Source: Klebsiella quasipneumoniae subsp. quasipneumoniae (GTDB lineage Bacteria; Pseudomonadota; Gammaproteobacteria; Enterobacterales; Enterobacteriaceae). Taken from it: a stretch of DNA of 64,000 nucleotides. Below, piece after piece: positions 39,195 to 50,757 of the stretch. The position numbers were made by a program, and so were the translations under genes. Below the pieces are notes generated by a model. It worked only from the letters and a program-made list of their open reading frames with translations. It searched no databases and was not told the origin of the DNA. The stretch lies in contig NZ_CP084876.1 of the NCBI RefSeq assembly GCF_020525925.1, positions 3,658,001 to 3,722,000 on the forward strand, written 5' to 3'. Position 1 is the first letter of the stretch. Every line of letters starts with the position of its first letter.

Positions 39195-39911
39195 TTACGC
39201 GCTGCGCTGCAGCAGCATCGACTTAATATGGCCGATGGCGCGCGTCGGGTTCAGCCCCTTAGGACACACACTGACGCAGTTCATAATGCTGTGACAGCGG
39301 AATACGCTGAAAGCATCGCTCAGGCCGTCCAGACGCTCGCTGGTTTCGGTATCGCGACTGTCGATCAGGAAGCGATACGCCGCCAACAGGCCGGCCGGGC
39401 CGATGAACTTGTCCGGGTTCCACCAGAACGACGGGCACGAGGTCGAACAACATGCGCACAGAATACACTCGTACAGGCCATCGAGCTTCTCACGCTGCTC
39501 AGGCATCTGCAGATGCTCGCGAGCCGGAGGATTTTGCCCATTATTCAACAAGTAAGGCTTAATCTTCTCATATTGTGCATAGAATTGCCCCATGTCCACC
39601 ACCAAATCACGGATAACCGGTAATCCTGGCAGCGGGCGGATAACAATCTTCTTGCCCGGCTGATTCAGCGCGGAGATCGGCGTGATGCACGCCAGACCGT
39701 TTTTCCCGTTCATGTTCAGGCCATCGGAACCGCAGACCCCTTCACGGCAGGAGCGGCGGAACGACAGCGACGGATCTTTTTCTTTCAGCTGGATCAGCGC
39801 ATCCAGCAGCATCATGTCACGACCTTCTTCCGCGTCGAGGGTGTAATCCTGCATGTGCGGAGCGTCGTCAACATCCGGGTTATAGCGATAAATTGAAAAC
39901 TCGAGTTTCAT
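39195..39911 (-). CDS. sdhB: Succinate dehydrogenase iron-sulfur subunit
   Basis: 238 residues. [2Fe-2S] cysteines are in SCREGVCGSDGLNMNGKNGLAC (here C-x4-C-x2-D form). [4Fe-4S] and [3Fe-4S] ligands lie in CILCACCSTSC and CHSIMNCVSVCPKGLNP. It passes electrons from SdhA FAD to ubiquinone. It lies 15 nt after sdhA; last sdh gene before suc. Confidence 0.98.
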   Translation of the reverse strand: MKLEFSIYRYNPDVDDAPHMQDYTLDAEEGRDMMLLDALIQLKEKDPSLSFRRSCREGVCGSDGLNMNGKNGLACITPISALNQPGKKIVIRPLPGLPVIRDLVVDMGQFYAQYEKIKPYLLNNGQNPPAREHLQMPEQREKLDGLYECILCACCSTSCPSFWWNPDKFIGPAGLLAAYRFLIDSRDTETSERLDGLSDAFSVFRCHSIMNCVSVCPKGLNPTRAIGHIKSMLLQRSA

Positions 39912-39926
39912 TTTCCTGTCTCCGCA

Positions 39927-41693
39927 TTAATAAGTACGAATCTTCGGCGGGAATGCCGGACGCAGTTTCGGTTCCATGTTGACGCTACGACGCGTCATGG
40001 ATTCCGACTCTGGCAGATACAGGGAATGGCACAGCCAGTTTTCATCATCACGATCCGGGAAGTCGAAGCGGCTGTGAGCGCCACGGCTCTCGGTACGGAA
40101 GTTAGCGGATACGGCGGTCGCGTACGCGGTTTCCATCAGGTTATCCAGCTCCAGGCACTCAACGCGCTGGGTGTTGAACTCGCTGGAGGTATCGTCGAGA
40201 CGGGCGTTTTTCAGGCGCTCGCGGATCACTTTCAGCTGTTCCAGACCTTTGTGCATCGCATCGCCTTCGCGGAACACCGAGAAGTTATGCTGCATACATT
40301 CCTGCAGCGCTTTGCGGATCGCCACCGGATCTTCACCGGAACGGGTGTTGTTCCAGCGGTTGAGGCGGTCCAGCGAGCCTTCGATATCGGATTCGCTGGC
40401 GTCGCGCAGCGTGCCCTGCTCGGCGATAGACTCCTGCAGATGCAGGCCCGCCGCGCGGCCGAAGACCACCAGGTCGAGCAGCGAGTTGCCGCCCAGACGG
40501 TTGGCGCCGTGGACCGATACGCAGGCGATTTCGCCCACCGCGAACAGACCCGGGATCACCACGTCTTCACCCTTCTCATTGACGGTCAGCGCCTGGCCGG
40601 TCACTTTGGTCGGAATACCGCCCATCATGTAGTGGCAGGTTGGGATAACCGGGATCGGCTCTTTCACCGGATCGACGTGAGCAAAGGTGCGGGACAGCTC
40701 AAGGATACCCGGCAGACGAGATTCCAGAACCTCTTTACCCAGGTGATCCAGTTTCAGTTTCGCGTGCGGGCCCCACGGACCGTCGCAGCCGCGGCCTTCG
40801 CGGATCTCGATCATGATGGAACGCGCCACCACGTCACGACCCGCCAGGTCTTTCGCGTTCGGCGCATAACGCTCCATAAAGCGCTCACCGTGTTTATTCA
40901 GCAGATAACCGCCTTCGCCGCGGCAACCTTCGGTGACCAGAACCCCGGCCCCGGCGATACCGGTCGGGTGGAACTGCCACATTTCCATATCCTGCACCGG
41001 CACGCCGGCGCGGATGGCCATCCCGACGCCGTCACCGGTGTTGATGTGGGCGTTGGTGGTGGACTGATAGATACGGCCTGCGCCGCCGGTCGCCAGCACG
41101 GTGGCGCGGGCTTTAAAGTAGACCACTTCGCCGGTCTCGATGCACAGGGCGGTACAACCCACCACCGCGCCGTCCTGGTTTTTCACCAGATCGAGGGCAT
41201 ACCATTCGGAGAAGATAGTGGTGTGGTTTTTGAGGTTCTGCTGGTACAGGGTGTGCAGCAGGGCGTGGCCGGTACGGTCAGCCGCCGCCGCGGTACGCGC
41301 CGCCTGCTCGCCGCCGAAGTTCTTCGACTGGCCGCCGAACGGGCGCTGATAAATACGGCCGTCGTCAAGACGGGAGAACGGCAAGCCCATATGCTCCAGC
41401 TCGAGAATCGCTTCCGGGCCGGTCTTACACATATATTCGATGGCGTCCTGGTCGCCGATATAGTCCGACCCTTTTACGGTGTCGTACATATGCCATTCCC
41501 AGTTATCTTCATGGGAGTTACCGAGCGCGACGGTGATACCACCCTGCGCGGATACGGTGTGCGAACGGGTCGGGAAAACTTTGGAGAGCAGCGCACAGGT
41601 CTGTCCGCTCTGGGAAATTTGCAGCGCCGCGCGCATACCTGCGCCGCCGGCACCGATGACAACAGCATCAAACTCTCTGACTGGCAATTTCAT
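39927..41693 (-). CDS. sdhA: Succinate dehydrogenase flavoprotein subunit
   Basis: 588 residues from [20 protein letters not shown]. GxGxxG FAD motif at 14-19, the covalent flavin His45 in [13 protein letters not shown], active-site residues in [12 protein letters not shown] and GRDVVARS (Arg286). It oxidises succinate to fumarate. The start overlaps the sdhD stop by one base. Confidence 0.98.
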   Translation of the reverse strand: MKLPVREFDAVVIGAGGAGMRAALQISQSGQTCALLSKVFPTRSHTVSAQGGITVALGNSHEDNWEWHMYDTVKGSDYIGDQDAIEYMCKTGPEAILELEHMGLPFSRLDDGRIYQRPFGGQSKNFGGEQAARTAAAADRTGHALLHTLYQQNLKNHTTIFSEWYALDLVKNQDGAVVGCTALCIETGEVVYFKARATVLATGGAGRIYQSTTNAHINTGDGVGMAIRAGVPVQDMEMWQFHPTGIAGAGVLVTEGCRGEGGYLLNKHGERFMERYAPNAKDLAGRDVVARSIMIEIREGRGCDGPWGPHAKLKLDHLGKEVLESRLPGILELSRTFAHVDPVKEPIPVIPTCHYMMGGIPTKVTGQALTVNEKGEDVVIPGLFAVGEIACVSVHGANRLGGNSLLDLVVFGRAAGLHLQESIAEQGTLRDASESDIEGSLDRLNRWNNTRSGEDPVAIRKALQECMQHNFSVFREGDAMHKGLEQLKVIRERLKNARLDDTSSEFNTQRVECLELDNLMETAYATAVSANFRTESRGAHSRFDFPDRDDENWLCHSLYLPESESMTRRSVNMEPKLRPAFPPKIRTY

Positions 41694-42040
41694 TACACAC
41701 CCCACACCACAACAAATCCATAAAGAACGTAAGCCACCAGCGCCACAACGATAGCCAGTTGCAGAACCAGGCGCAGAGCCAGTGGTTTAACGTAGTCCGT
41801 TAACACCTGCCACATCCCGATCCAGGCATGGATAAGAATGGAAACGAGAGCCAGCAGAGTGAAGACTTTAGTGAAGCCGGAGGCAAAGAATCCGGTCCAC
41901 ACTTCCCATGAGATTTCACCGGTGGTCGCGAAGAAGCCAACCATGTAGATGATGTAGAGGGTCAGAACGATGGCGGTAGCACGGACCAGAATAAAGTCAT
42001 GTACGCCGTTGCGTCCCAGTGCTGAGGCGTTGCTTACCAT
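41693..42040 (-). CDS. sdhD: Succinate dehydrogenase membrane anchor SdhD
   Basis: 115 residues from [20 protein letters not shown]. Three membrane helices; His71 in [12 protein letters not shown] is the second haem b ligand, and the nearby Tyr and Asp (LTDY) line the quinone site. A much longer open frame upstream overlaps sdhC and is not the gene. It overlaps sdhC by 7 nt. Confidence 0.97.
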   Translation of the reverse strand: MVSNASALGRNGVHDFILVRATAIVLTLYIIYMVGFFATTGEISWEVWTGFFASGFTKVFTLLALVSILIHAWIGMWQVLTDYVKPLALRLVLQLAIVVALVAYVLYGFVVVWGV

Positions 42041-42423
42041 ACGAGGACTCCTGCGAGAAGTGAAAGCACGACAGTAATAACAAAAGAAATCTTGGCGGAA
42101 CGTTTCCCTGCTTCGAGGGTTTCGTCCAGGTAGCCAAAGTCCATCATCAGATGGCGGATACCAACAACGACGTGATAGGCCAGCGCGGTGAGAATGCCCC
42201 ACATGATGAACTTCACAAAGAAGCTATCCATGATCGAGGCCGCCGTCAGAAAACCTTCAGGGGAGGAGAGGCTGGTGCCCAGCAGCCAAAGCAGAATTCC
42301 GACCGCCACGAAGGTGATGACACCGGAAACGCGATGGAGAATGGACGCTATCGCCGTGATTGGGAACCGTATCGTTTGTAGATCCAGATTGACAGGTCTT
42401 TGTTTTTTCACATTTCTTACCAT
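42034..42423 (-). CDS. sdhC: Succinate dehydrogenase cytochrome b556 SdhC
   Basis: 129 residues from [15 protein letters not shown]. Three helices; ILHRVSGV carries the Ser and Arg of the quinone site, and His in [10 protein letters not shown] ligates haem b. First gene of sdhCDAB-sucABCD. The five-residue extension to 42438 is not conserved in E. coli. Confidence 0.97.
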   Translation of the reverse strand: MVRNVKKQRPVNLDLQTIRFPITAIASILHRVSGVITFVAVGILLWLLGTSLSSPEGFLTAASIMDSFFVKFIMWGILTALAYHVVVGIRHLMMDFGYLDETLEAGKRSAKISFVITVVLSLLAGVLVW

Positions 42424-42595
42424 GAATAACGCCCACATGCTGTTCTTATTGTTTCCTTCCTCCGGTCTGCTTGCGGGTCAGACAGCGTCCTTTCTATAAC
42501 CAGAAGTCATGTTAAAACGTCTTTTCAGGCATTAAAACATCACTAAACAACGCTGGGTGGCTCGGGATTGCAGGGTGTTCCGGAGACCTGGCCGC

Positions 42596-42624
42596 AGTAT
42601 AGGCCGTTCACAAAATCATTACAA
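42596..42624 (-). promoter_or_regulatory. sdhC promoter
   Basis: TTGTAA-N17-TATACT on the minus strand, 173 nt before the sdhC start codon. The overlapping GTTAATTGTAATGA resembles ArcA boxes, consistent with anaerobic repression. Confidence 0.7.
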
Positions 42625-42661
42625 TTAACCTACATATAGTTTGTTGGGTTTTCTCCGGAAC

Positions 42662-42677
42662 AGTGATCAATGTCACG
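42662..42677. promoter_or_regulatory. CRP site in the sdhC-gltA intergenic region
   Basis: AGTGA-TCAATG-TCACG matches TGTGA-N6-TCACA at eight positions and lies about 65 bp upstream of the sdhC -10. CRP activates sdh in E. coli. The rest of the 655-nt divergent region is AT-rich without a supported gene. Confidence 0.65.
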
Positions 42678-43078
42678 ATAACAACATTTTTTTAATTTTT
42701 AATCACCTGATTTGACAAATATTAAACATTCTTGTTACAACCATTACCAGTTAAATGCAATAATGCTCAAAAGTTATGAGGTCATGCTTTCACCTGAGAA
42801 TAAGTTATGTAACAGTGTGTCAGTATTGACCGATGTAATCAGGACAGTTATTAGTGGTATACAGGTTTTAATATTCGGACTGCTAAAACGCTGATTTGCT
42901 GTTGTTTCACCGCAGCCCTGAAGAACGTGCCATCAAGCGCCGTTGCTCTGTACCCTGCCCTTTTCGCTGACGCAGAGCTGTGTGCAACATAACAAACTGG
43001 TAACGTATACGGGCGCGGGCCGAAAGCAAATCCACCACCCGGCAGTCTTAAGCAATAAAGGCGCTAAGGAGACCATAA

Positions 43079-44362
43079 ATGTCTGATGCTAAAGCAAAAA
43101 TCACCCTGGGTGGTGACACTGCTATTGAACTGGATGTGCTAAAAGGCACGCTCGGTCAGGATGTTATTGATATTCGTAGTCTTGGTTCAAAAGGCGTATT
43201 TACTTTTGACCCAGGTTTCACATCTACCGCTTCCTGTGAATCTAAAATTACGTTTATCGATGGTGACGAGGGGATCCTGCTGCACCGTGGCTTCCCGATC
43301 GACCAGTTAGCGACCGAATCAAACTATCTTGAAGTTTGTTACATTCTGCTAAACGGTGAAAAACCGACCCAGGCAGAATATGACGAATTCAAAACCACCG
43401 TCACCCGCCACACCATGATCCATGAGCAGATTACTCGTCTGTTCCATGCGTTCCGTCGCGATTCTCACCCGATGGCCGTTATGTGCGGGATCACCGGCGC
43501 CCTGGCGGCGTTCTATCACGACTCCCTCGACGTGAATAACCCGCGTCACCGTGAAATTGCCGCCTATCGCCTGCTGTCCAAAATGCCGACCATGGCAGCC
43601 ATGTGTTACAAGTATTCTATCGGCCAGCCGTTTGTTTATCCGCGCAATGACCTCTCCTACGCCGGCAACTTCCTGCGCATGATGTTCGCCACGCCGTGCG
43701 AAGAGTACGAAGTCAATCCGGTGCTGGAGCGCGCAATGGACCGTATTCTGATCCTGCACGCCGATCACGAACAGAACGCCTCGACCTCGACGGTACGTAC
43801 CGCGGGCTCTTCCGGCGCTAACCCGTTCGCCTGTATCGCAGCCGGCATCGCCTCCCTGTGGGGACCGGCGCACGGCGGCGCCAACGAAGCGGCGCTGAAA
43901 ATGTTGGAAGAGATCAGCTCCGTTGAGCACATTCCGGAATTTGTTCGTCGTGCGAAAGACAAGAATGACTCTTTCCGCCTGATGGGCTTCGGCCATCGTG
44001 TGTACAAAAACTACGACCCGCGCGCCACCGTGATGCGTGAAACCTGCCATGAAGTGCTGAAAGAGCTGGGCACCAAAGACGACCTGCTGCAGGTGGCCAT
44101 GGAGCTGGAGCATATCGCGCTGAACGACCCGTACTTCATCGAGAAGAAACTCTACCCGAACGTCGACTTCTACTCCGGTATCATCCTGAAAGCGATGGGT
44201 ATTCCGTCCTCCATGTTTACCGTTATCTTCGCCATGGCGCGTACCGTGGGCTGGATTGCGCACTGGAACGAAATGCACAGCGATGGCATGAAAATCGCCC
44301 GTCCGCGTCAGCTCTATACCGGCTACGAAAAACGCGATTTCCAGTCCGACATCAAGCGTTAA
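43079..44362 (+). CDS. gltA: Citrate synthase, type II
   Basis: 427 residues. Catalytic His264 lies in [15 protein letters not shown], His305 in [15 protein letters not shown], and Asp362 in NVDFYSGI. The N-terminal 60-residue beta domain and NADH-regulatory cysteine (MCGITGAL) mark the hexameric, NADH-inhibited enteric type. It condenses oxaloacetate and acetyl-CoA. AAGGAG precedes the ATG. It is divergent from sdhC and monocistronic. Confidence 0.98.
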   Translation: MSDAKAKITLGGDTAIELDVLKGTLGQDVIDIRSLGSKGVFTFDPGFTSTASCESKITFIDGDEGILLHRGFPIDQLATESNYLEVCYILLNGEKPTQAEYDEFKTTVTRHTMIHEQITRLFHAFRRDSHPMAVMCGITGALAAFYHDSLDVNNPRHREIAAYRLLSKMPTMAAMCYKYSIGQPFVYPRNDLSYAGNFLRMMFATPCEEYEVNPVLERAMDRILILHADHEQNASTSTVRTAGSSGANPFACIAAGIASLWGPAHGGANEAALKMLEEISSVEHIPEFVRRAKDKNDSFRLMGFGHRVYKNYDPRATVMRETCHEVLKELGTKDDLLQVAMELEHIALNDPYFIEKKLYPNVDFYSGIILKAMGIPSSMFTVIFAMARTVGWIAHWNEMHSDGMKIARPRQLYTGYEKRDFQSDIKR

Positions 44363-44380
44363 TCTCGCTGTCCGGATGAT

Positions 44381-44408
44381 AAAAACGCGCCTGATGGCGC
44401 GTTTTTTT
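44381..44408 (+). terminator. Terminator of gltA
   Basis: AAAAACGCGCC-TGAT-GGCGCGTTTTTTT; the flanking A run lets it also serve nei on the other strand. Confidence 0.92.
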
Positions 44409-44447
44409 ATGCCTGACGATGAGGTCTGGCGCTGCCTGGCCGCCGGC

Positions 44448-45239
44448 TTAATGCTGGCAGTGCGGGCACCAGTAAAAGGGCCGCGAGGAGAGCATCGTCT
44501 TCTCAATCACGCCCCCGCAGCGCTCGCACTGTTCGCCATCGCGATGGAACACCTTAAAGCGGAACAGCGCGCCGTGGTGCTTGTTGTCATCGGGCTGGCC
44601 GCGGGTACGATAAGAAAGCCGCGGGATATCAAGCAGCGCGTGCGCCAGCGCATCCAGTTGTATTGCATTCAGCTCCGAGGCCTTATGCTGCCCGGTCAGC
44701 CCCACCTGCCAGAGGATTTCCACCCGCAGATAGTTTCCCAGCCCGGCAAGAAAAGCCTGATCCAACAGCAGGCCGGAAAACTGACGATGGCGGAATTTGG
44801 CCGACAGCAGCCGCGCTTTCACCTGCTCCGCGGTTAACGTCATATCCAGTACGTCCGGACCGATGCGCAGCAAGAACGGATGGTTGGCCACCTGCTCCGC
44901 TGTGAGCATCTCAATGTCCGACGCGCTGTAGAGCAAAATCGCCTTGCTGGCGGTCTGGAGCCTGACGCGCAGCACCCGGTTAGAGGCGGGCTGTTCGCCA
45001 GCGTCAACCACGCGCCAGACGCCGTACAGCTGATTATGGCTGTACAGGGTCAGGCCGCCGGAGAAGCGGGTCAGCAAGGCTTTGCCCCGGGTGTCGATAT
45101 GGGTAACCCGCTGACCAATCAGCGGGGTTTGGTAGGGTTGCAACCGGGGAAAGGCGAACCAGACGTCGGTTAAGGGTTCGTCTTTGATTGCCGCCTCCAG
45201 TGTATCCGCCGCGCGGCGGATCTCCGGACCTTCCGGCAT
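44448..45239 (-). CDS. nei: Endonuclease VIII
   Basis: 263 residues. N-terminal MPEGPEIRR supplies the catalytic Pro (residue 2 of the precursor) and Glu. Lys in RGKALLTRF and the helix-two-turn-helix ([14 protein letters not shown]) follow. The C-terminal zinc finger is CERCGG...WCPHC. It removes oxidised pyrimidines and cleaves AP sites. It lies 15 nt after pcp and may be cotranscribed with it. Confidence 0.97.
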   Translation of the reverse strand: MPEGPEIRRAADTLEAAIKDEPLTDVWFAFPRLQPYQTPLIGQRVTHIDTRGKALLTRFSGGLTLYSHNQLYGVWRVVDAGEQPASNRVLRVRLQTASKAILLYSASDIEMLTAEQVANHPFLLRIGPDVLDMTLTAEQVKARLLSAKFRHRQFSGLLLDQAFLAGLGNYLRVEILWQVGLTGQHKASELNAIQLDALAHALLDIPRLSYRTRGQPDDNKHHGALFRFKVFHRDGEQCERCGGVIEKTMLSSRPFYWCPHCQH

Positions 45240-45254
45240 ACTGTCATCCTTTTG

Positions 45255-45902
45255 TCAGTGGGTGGCGCCGCCGCCCAGTTTACTGTCCACAGGCTGGCGC
45301 AGGGCCACGGCAATGGCCGTCTCCAGCGCCTCCCGCACGGTGGCGATCGCCATACTCGGCTCGCCGGGATGGGCCGCCGCCTGCGCCGGTAGCCATGGAA
45401 TATGGATAAAACCGCCTCTCACCTCAGCCTGACCCTGCAGCCTGTGCAACAGGCCGTACATGACGTGGTTGCAGACGAAGGTGCCGGCGGTCTGCGACAC
45501 CGAGGCCGGGATCCCGCGATCGCGCAGCGCGTTGACGATCGCTTTGATCGGCAAGGTGCTGAACCACGCCGCCGGCCCGCCGTCGACGATCGGCGTGTCG
45601 ATGGGTTGCTGGCCTTTGTTATCGGGGATGCGCGCATCATCGACGTTGATCGCCACACGTTCGACGCTGATATCGACCCGACCGCCGGCCTGCCCCACCG
45701 CGATAACCAGCTTCGGCTGCAGGTCTTCTATCGCCGCGTCGAGCGCCGACAGCGCCTCGCCAAACACGCAGGGAAGCTGCCGGGCGGTCACCGGCTGGCC
45801 AGCAATCATAGTGCCGTCAAGCTGCTGCACCACTTCCCAGGAAGGGTTCACCGTCTCGCCGTCAAAGGGTTCGAAACCGGTTAGTAATACTCCCGCCACC
45901 AT
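45255..45902 (-). CDS. pcp: Pyrrolidone-carboxylate peptidase (pyroglutamyl peptidase I)
   Basis: 215 residues from [13 protein letters not shown], the usual family length. Catalytic triad: Glu in [16 protein letters not shown], Cys in [13 protein letters not shown], His in [10 protein letters not shown]. It removes N-terminal pyroglutamate from peptides. A further in-frame ATG at 45932 overlaps the pxpA stop as ATGA, so a ten-residue longer start is possible; AAGGAG before 45902 favours the shorter. It follows the three 5-oxoprolinase genes, making a pyroglutamate release-and-opening operon. Confidence 0.93.
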   Translation of the reverse strand: MVAGVLLTGFEPFDGETVNPSWEVVQQLDGTMIAGQPVTARQLPCVFGEALSALDAAIEDLQPKLVIAVGQAGGRVDISVERVAINVDDARIPDNKGQQPIDTPIVDGGPAAWFSTLPIKAIVNALRDRGIPASVSQTAGTFVCNHVMYGLLHRLQGQAEVRGGFIHIPWLPAQAAAHPGEPSMAIATVREALETAIAVALRQPVDSKLGGGATH

Positions 45903-45928
45903 CCTCTCCTTCGCGGTCATGCCGATTG

Positions 45929-46681
45929 TCATATCTCAGCCTCTGGCTGAGCGCTGACCAGAATATGGCGCCCGGCGAACGCCGCCCGCAAACGGCGGGC
46001 AAAATCGAGGGCATGCGGACCATCACCGTGCAGACATACCGTCTGCGCCACCACGTTCGCCCATTCGCCGCTGACGCTGCGCACCCGGTGGTGTTGCACC
46101 ATCTCGAGGGTTTGCGCCAGGGCCTGCTCTTCGCTGTCAATCAGCGCCCCGGGCTGGCTGCGCGGCACCAGGCTGCCGTCGGCCAGATAACCGCGATCGG
46201 CAAACACCTCCTGACGCGTCGTCAGACCATAGCGCTGTCCGGCGCGGATCAATTCGCTGCCCGCCAGACCCACCAGCACCAGCTGCGGGTTAACATCGCG
46301 GACCGCGCGGGCGATCGCGTCGGCCAGCGGCGGCGATTTGGCCGCCTGGTTGTAGAGCATGCCGTGCGGCTTCACGTGCTGCAGCTCGCCGCCCTGCGCC
46401 TGAACGATCGCCGCCAGAGCGCCAATCTGATACAGCGTCTGGGCATAGACCGTTTCCGGCGGTAGATCCATCGCCGTGCGGCCAAAATTTTCCCGGTCGG
46501 GATATCCCGGATGGGCGCCCACCGCCACGCCGTACTTCAGCGCCTCGCGCACGCTCTGCACCATCAGCCCGGCGTCGCCGGCGTGAAAACCACAGGCGAT
46601 ATTCGCCGATGACACCAGCTGGAGCAGCGCGCTATCGTTCGCCCCGCCTTCCCCGAGATCGGCATTAAGATCAATCATCAT
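45929..46681 (-). CDS. pxpA: 5-oxoprolinase subunit A
   Basis: 250 residues, LamB/YcsF family TIM-like barrel. Begins [12 protein letters not shown]; conserved [38 protein letters not shown] and EVFADRGY. With PxpB and PxpC it hydrolyses 5-oxoproline to glutamate with ATP. It overlaps pxpC by 11 nt. About six residues longer at the C-terminus than in E. coli. Confidence 0.95.
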   Translation of the reverse strand: MMIDLNADLGEGGANDSALLQLVSSANIACGFHAGDAGLMVQSVREALKYGVAVGAHPGYPDRENFGRTAMDLPPETVYAQTLYQIGALAAIVQAQGGELQHVKPHGMLYNQAAKSPPLADAIARAVRDVNPQLVLVGLAGSELIRAGQRYGLTTRQEVFADRGYLADGSLVPRSQPGALIDSEEQALAQTLEMVQHHRVRSVSGEWANVVAQTVCLHGDGPHALDFARRLRAAFAGRHILVSAQPEAEI

Positions 46682-47603
46682 CGTGGAGTCTCCAGGCCAG
46701 TTGTTCCAGATAACGCTGGCGATCGGCCCGCGCCTTCAGCGCCTCCTCCAGCGAGCAGGCCACGAAATGGATTGGCTGCCCCAGCGGGATCTGCGCCAGC
46801 TGATACATATCGGCATCGATAATGCAGGCGATCCGCGGATAGCCGCCGGTGGTTTGCGCGTCGTTCATCAGCACAATGGGCTGGCCGTTGTGCGGCACCT
46901 GCACCACGCCCGGCAGCAGGCCGTGCGACAGCATTTCACGATCGGTGGTGCGTTTCAGCGGCTGCCCCTGCAGACGGTACCCCATGCGGTTACTCTGCGG
47001 ACTGAGCTTCCAGGGGGCGCGCCAGAATGACGCCTGCGAGGCCTCGTCAAATTCATGGTACTCCGGCCCGGGCAGCGCACGAATGCGGTTGCCCAGCGGC
47101 AGCTGCTTGACGCCGCGCGGGGTGGTGAAGCAGCGGGCGGCTTTCCCGAGCTTCAGTTTGTCGCCATCCTGCAGGCGGCGTCCTTCCAGACCGCCAATCC
47201 CCGCCTTGAGATCCGTGCAGCGCGAGCCAAGGACCTCGGGGACCGCAATCCCGCCCGCCACCGCCAGATAGCTACGAATGCCATGCTGGGGCGTTTTCAG
47301 CACCAGCCGCTGCCCGGCCCGGTAGGCGGTGCGCCAGCCCACCCAGACCGCTTTACCGTCCAGCGTCGCTTCGCAGGCGGCGCCGGTCAGCGCAAACCAG
47401 CCGCTGCGGGCAAATTCGATCTCCACCTGGCCGAGGGTAATCTCCAGCCCGGCGGCATTCGCCTCGTTGCCAACCAGCAGATTGGCAATCACCAGCGAGG
47501 GATAATCCAGGGCGCCGCAGCGGCTGATGCCAGACTGGCGCAGGCCTTCTCGTCCACCGTCCTGTACCGAGGTGTACAGGCCGGCGCGGATCAAGGTCAA
47601 CAT
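46671..47603 (-). CDS. pxpC: 5-oxoprolinase subunit C
   Basis: 310 residues, AHS2/KipA-like biotin-dependent carboxylase fold. Conserved [32 protein letters not shown] and [16 protein letters not shown]. It acts with PxpB. It overlaps pxpB by 7 nt and pxpA by 11 nt. Confidence 0.95.
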   Translation of the reverse strand: MLTLIRAGLYTSVQDGGREGLRQSGISRCGALDYPSLVIANLLVGNEANAAGLEITLGQVEIEFARSGWFALTGAACEATLDGKAVWVGWRTAYRAGQRLVLKTPQHGIRSYLAVAGGIAVPEVLGSRCTDLKAGIGGLEGRRLQDGDKLKLGKAARCFTTPRGVKQLPLGNRIRALPGPEYHEFDEASQASFWRAPWKLSPQSNRMGYRLQGQPLKRTTDREMLSHGLLPGVVQVPHNGQPIVLMNDAQTTGGYPRIACIIDADMYQLAQIPLGQPIHFVACSLEEALKARADRQRYLEQLAWRLHDDD

Positions 47604-48253
47604 ACCCCCTCCTTTTGCGGCACAAAGCGAATTTTATCGCCCACGCGCAGTAGCGCAGGCTCCTTCCGCGCCGGGTCGAACAGCGTCAGCGCGGTCCGCC
47701 CCAGCAGCTGCCAGCCGCCGGGCGTCGCCAGCGGATAGATACCGGTTTGCGCGCCGCCGATACCCACCGATCCGGCCGGGACGAGCACGCGCGGTTCGGC
47801 GCGACGCGGTGTCGCCAGCGCCGCAGGCAGCCCGCCCAGGTAGGGAAATCCCGGCTGAAAACCAATAAACCAGACCAGATATTCCACCGAAGCGTGCAGC
47901 TCCACGACCTGTTTTTCACTCAGGCCGCTGTGCTGCGCCACCACCCCGAGGTCCGGTCCGGCCTCGCCGCCGTAGACGACCGGAACAGACAGCGAGCGCG
48001 ACTCCGGCTCGATCGCGAGGCTCTCCTCCCACCAGCGCTGCAGACGGTCTATCGCCTCCCACGCAACCTCCTGCGGGCGGCGGAGCACCACAGTGATATT
48101 GTTCATGCCGGGAATGGCGTCAATCACCTCTTCATGGTTGGCCAGACGCTGGGCTAATCCCCAGATCCGTTGCTGGCTTTCAAGGGTAACCGGCGGCTCC
48201 AGCTCCAGCACGACAGCCGTTTCTCCTAACAGATAACAACGCGCTCGCTGCAC
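47597..48253 (-). CDS. pxpB: 5-oxoprolinase subunit B
   Basis: 218 residues, KipI-like AHS1 domain, with a GTG start matching the E. coli N-terminus MQRARCYL. Conserved [29 protein letters not shown] and [15 protein letters not shown] motif ([12 protein letters not shown]). It is probably the ATP-binding partner of PxpC. It lies 14 nt after ybgI. Confidence 0.95.
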   Translation of the reverse strand: MQRARCYLLGETAVVLELEPPVTLESQQRIWGLAQRLANHEEVIDAIPGMNNITVVLRRPQEVAWEAIDRLQRWWEESLAIEPESRSLSVPVVYGGEAGPDLGVVAQHSGLSEKQVVELHASVEYLVWFIGFQPGFPYLGGLPAALATPRRAEPRVLVPAGSVGIGGAQTGIYPLATPGGWQLLGRTALTLFDPARKEPALLRVGDKIRFVPQKEGVC

Positions 48254-48267
48254 TTTTCTCTCTCCCG

Positions 48268-49011
48268 TCAGGCAGGGTTAGGAATATCAATAAAGGTGAC
48301 ATCCAGGTCGGTGGTTTCCGTCAGCCATTCGCTGAGGGCGCGAATGCCGCCCCGCTCGGTGGCGTGGTGGCCGGCGGCATAAAAATGCAGGTCCTGCTCG
48401 CGGGCAGAGTGGATGGTTTGTTCCGACACCTCGCCGGTGATAAACGCGTCCACGCCAAAGCGCGCCGCGGCGTCGATAAAGCTCTGGCCGCCCCCGGTAC
48501 ACCAGGCGACGCGGCTGACGGTGTCCGGCCCGGTATCGCCGCACCACAGTGGCTTGCGTCCCAGCCGCGCTTCAATCCACGAGGCCAGCTCGAGGCCGGA
48601 CACCGGCATCGACAGTTCGCCCCAGGGCACCAGCGGTTCGATTTCGCCCAGCACGTTAATCCCCAGCAGATGCGCCAGCTGCGCGTTATTGCCCAGCTCG
48701 GGATGGGCATCCAGCGGCAGGTGCCAGCCGTAGAGATTGATATCGTTGGCCAGCAGGGTTTTCAGGCGCCGGCGCTTCATGCCGCGGATCACTGGCGATT
48801 CGTTTTTCCAGAAATAGCCGTGATGGACGATTACCGCATCCGCCTGCAGGCGGACGGCCTCATCCAGCAGCGCCTGGCTGGCCGTGACTCCGGTGACGAT
48901 CTTGTGCACCGTGTCGCGCCCTTCCACCTGCAGACCGTTAGGGGCGAAGTCACTGATGGCTGCGCTATTGAGCTTGTCGTTTATCAGTTGTTCCAGTTCG
49001 CTATTTTTCAT
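48268..49011 (-). CDS. ybgI: Nif3-family metal hydrolase YbgI
   Basis: 247 residues from [10 protein letters not shown]; a GTG two codons earlier overlaps the ribosome site. The NIF3 dinuclear-metal ligands are in [21 protein letters not shown] and [14 protein letters not shown]. coli YbgI is a toroidal hexamer of unknown substrate, proposed as a GTP cyclohydrolase-like enzyme. It heads the pxp operon. Confidence 0.94.
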   Translation of the reverse strand: MKNSELEQLINDKLNSAAISDFAPNGLQVEGRDTVHKIVTGVTASQALLDEAVRLQADAVIVHHGYFWKNESPVIRGMKRRRLKTLLANDINLYGWHLPLDAHPELGNNAQLAHLLGINVLGEIEPLVPWGELSMPVSGLELASWIEARLGRKPLWCGDTGPDTVSRVAWCTGGGQSFIDAAARFGVDAFITGEVSEQTIHSAREQDLHFYAAGHHATERGGIRALSEWLTETTDLDVTFIDIPNPA

Positions 49012-49278
49012 CGCCACTCCAGCAGATAATCAGGGTATACAAAGGCATAACATAACCAGATCCATTCGGGTCGTCGATAGTCCGCCTCCGACACTGACGA
49101 TGACTTTTTACCGAATAGCGCAATTTGTCTATTCATCCCGCCGCGCATTCGTGTATATTTATGCACTAATAAAGCATATTAAATAATCAGAAAGCCCCTC
49201 AAGCCATGAATATGACTAATTAAACGCTATTCATGCAGAACGATCGACTTTCGCTTTACGCCAGGAAACACACTTCTC

Positions 49279-50757
49279 ATGAAGACAACATCATCGCAAC
49301 CGCGGGCGATTTACTACGTCGTGGCGCTGCAAATCTGGGAATACTTTAGCTTCTACGGCATGCGCGCCCTGCTGATCCTCTATCTCACCAATCAGCTTAA
49401 ATATGACGATAACCACGCTTACGCCCTGTTCAGCGCCTACTGTTCGCTGGTCTATGTGACGCCGATCCTCGGCGGCTATCTGGCCGATAAGCTGTTAGGC
49501 AACCGGATGGCGGTCATGCTCGGCGCGCTGCTGATGGCCATTGGCCATCTGGTGCTCGGGGCCAGCGAAACCGCCCCGGTCTTCCTCTACCTGTCGCTGG
49601 CGATCATCGTCTGCGGCTACGGGTTGTTTAAATCCAACGTCAGCTGTCTGCTGGGCGAGCTGTACGAACCCGCCGATCCGCGTCGCGATGGCGGTTTCTC
49701 GCTGATGTATGCCGCGGGCAATATCGGCTCGATCATCGCGCCGATCGCCTGCGGCTACGTCCAGGAGGAGTATAGCTGGGCGATGGGCTTTGCCCTGGCG
49801 GCCATCGGCATGGTGGCGGGACTGGTGATTTTCCTCTGCGGCAACCGTCACTTCCAGCATACCGCCGGCGTGAACCGCCAGGCGCTGTGCGCCCGTCGCT
49901 TCCTGCTGCCGAACTGGGGCTGGCTGCTGGTGCTGCTGGTCACTGCTCCGCTGCTGATTGCCGTGCTGTTCTGGCAGGAGTGGTCGGTATATGCCCTGAT
50001 CGTGGCCACGGCCATTGGCCTCGCGGTGCTGGCGCGGATCTACCTGCGCGCCGAGACCGATAAACAGCGCAAGGATCTGCGCCTGATCGTCGTCCTGACC
50101 GCTTTCAGCCTGCTGTTCTGGGCCTTCGCCCAACAGGGCGGCAGCTCCATCAGCCTGTATATTGACCGCTTCGTTAACCGCCATATCATGAGCTACGAAG
50201 TCCCTACCGCTATGTTCCAGTCGATCAATGCCTTCGCGGTGATGCTCTGCGGCATGGTGCTGGCGTGGCTGGTGAAAGAGAGCGTCGGCGGTAATCGCAC
50301 CGTGCGCATCTGGGGAAAATTTGCCCTCGGTCTGGGCCTGATGAGCGCCGGGTTCTGCATCCTAACCCTCAGCGCCCGCTGGTCGGCGGCCTATGGTCAG
50401 TCGTCCATGCCGCTGATGGTGCTGGGGCTGGCGGTGATGGGTTTTGCCGAACTGTTTATCGACCCGGTCGCGATGTCGCAAATCACCCGCATTGAGATCC
50501 CGGGGGTCACCGGGGTGTTGACCGGCATCTATATGCTGCTCTCCGGGGCTATCGCCAACTATCTGGCCGGCGTTATCGCCGACCAGACCTCGCAGGCGTC
50601 ATTCGACGCCGCCGGGGCGATGAACTACTCCATTGACGCCTACATCAACGTCTTCAGCCAGATCACCTGGGGCGCGCTGGCCTGCGTCGGCGTGGTGCTG
50701 GTCATCTGGCTGTATCACTCGCTGAAGGTCAGGACCCGCCGTCTGGCGGTGGAGTAA
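49279..50757 (+). CDS. dtpD: Dipeptide/tripeptide proton symporter DtpD
   Basis: 492 residues, POT family, about 14 membrane helices. Motifs: [16 protein letters not shown] (ExxER-like start), [25 protein letters not shown] and the [10 protein letters not shown] family signature. It imports peptides with H+. It is divergent from the pxp/pcp operon, and its 3' end overlaps that of phrB by 29 nt. Confidence 0.94.
   Translation: MKTTSSQPRAIYYVVALQIWEYFSFYGMRALLILYLTNQLKYDDNHAYALFSAYCSLVYVTPILGGYLADKLLGNRMAVMLGALLMAIGHLVLGASETAPVFLYLSLAIIVCGYGLFKSNVSCLLGELYEPADPRRDGGFSLMYAAGNIGSIIAPIACGYVQEEYSWAMGFALAAIGMVAGLVIFLCGNRHFQHTAGVNRQALCARRFLLPNWGWLLVLLVTAPLLIAVLFWQEWSVYALIVATAIGLAVLARIYLRAETDKQRKDLRLIVVLTAFSLLFWAFAQQGGSSISLYIDRFVNRHIMSYEVPTAMFQSINAFAVMLCGMVLAWLVKESVGGNRTVRIWGKFALGLGLMSAGFCILTLSARWSAAYGQSSMPLMVLGLAVMGFAELFIDPVAMSQITRIEIPGVTGVLTGIYMLLSGAIANYLAGVIADQTSQASFDAAGAMNYSIDAYINVFSQITWGALACVGVVLVIWLYHSLKVRTRRLAVE

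Noticed and set aside
40026..41723. 565-codon open frame opposite sdhA
   Set aside because: Complement of a fully conserved gene; the composition is that of an antisense shadow.
41693..42202. 169-codon reading of sdhD
   Set aside because: The N-terminal part is sdhC in another frame; the conserved protein starts at 42040.
42712..42894. 60-codon frame in the sdhC-gltA region
   Set aside because: No ribosome site, AT-rich control DNA, no similarity to a known small protein.
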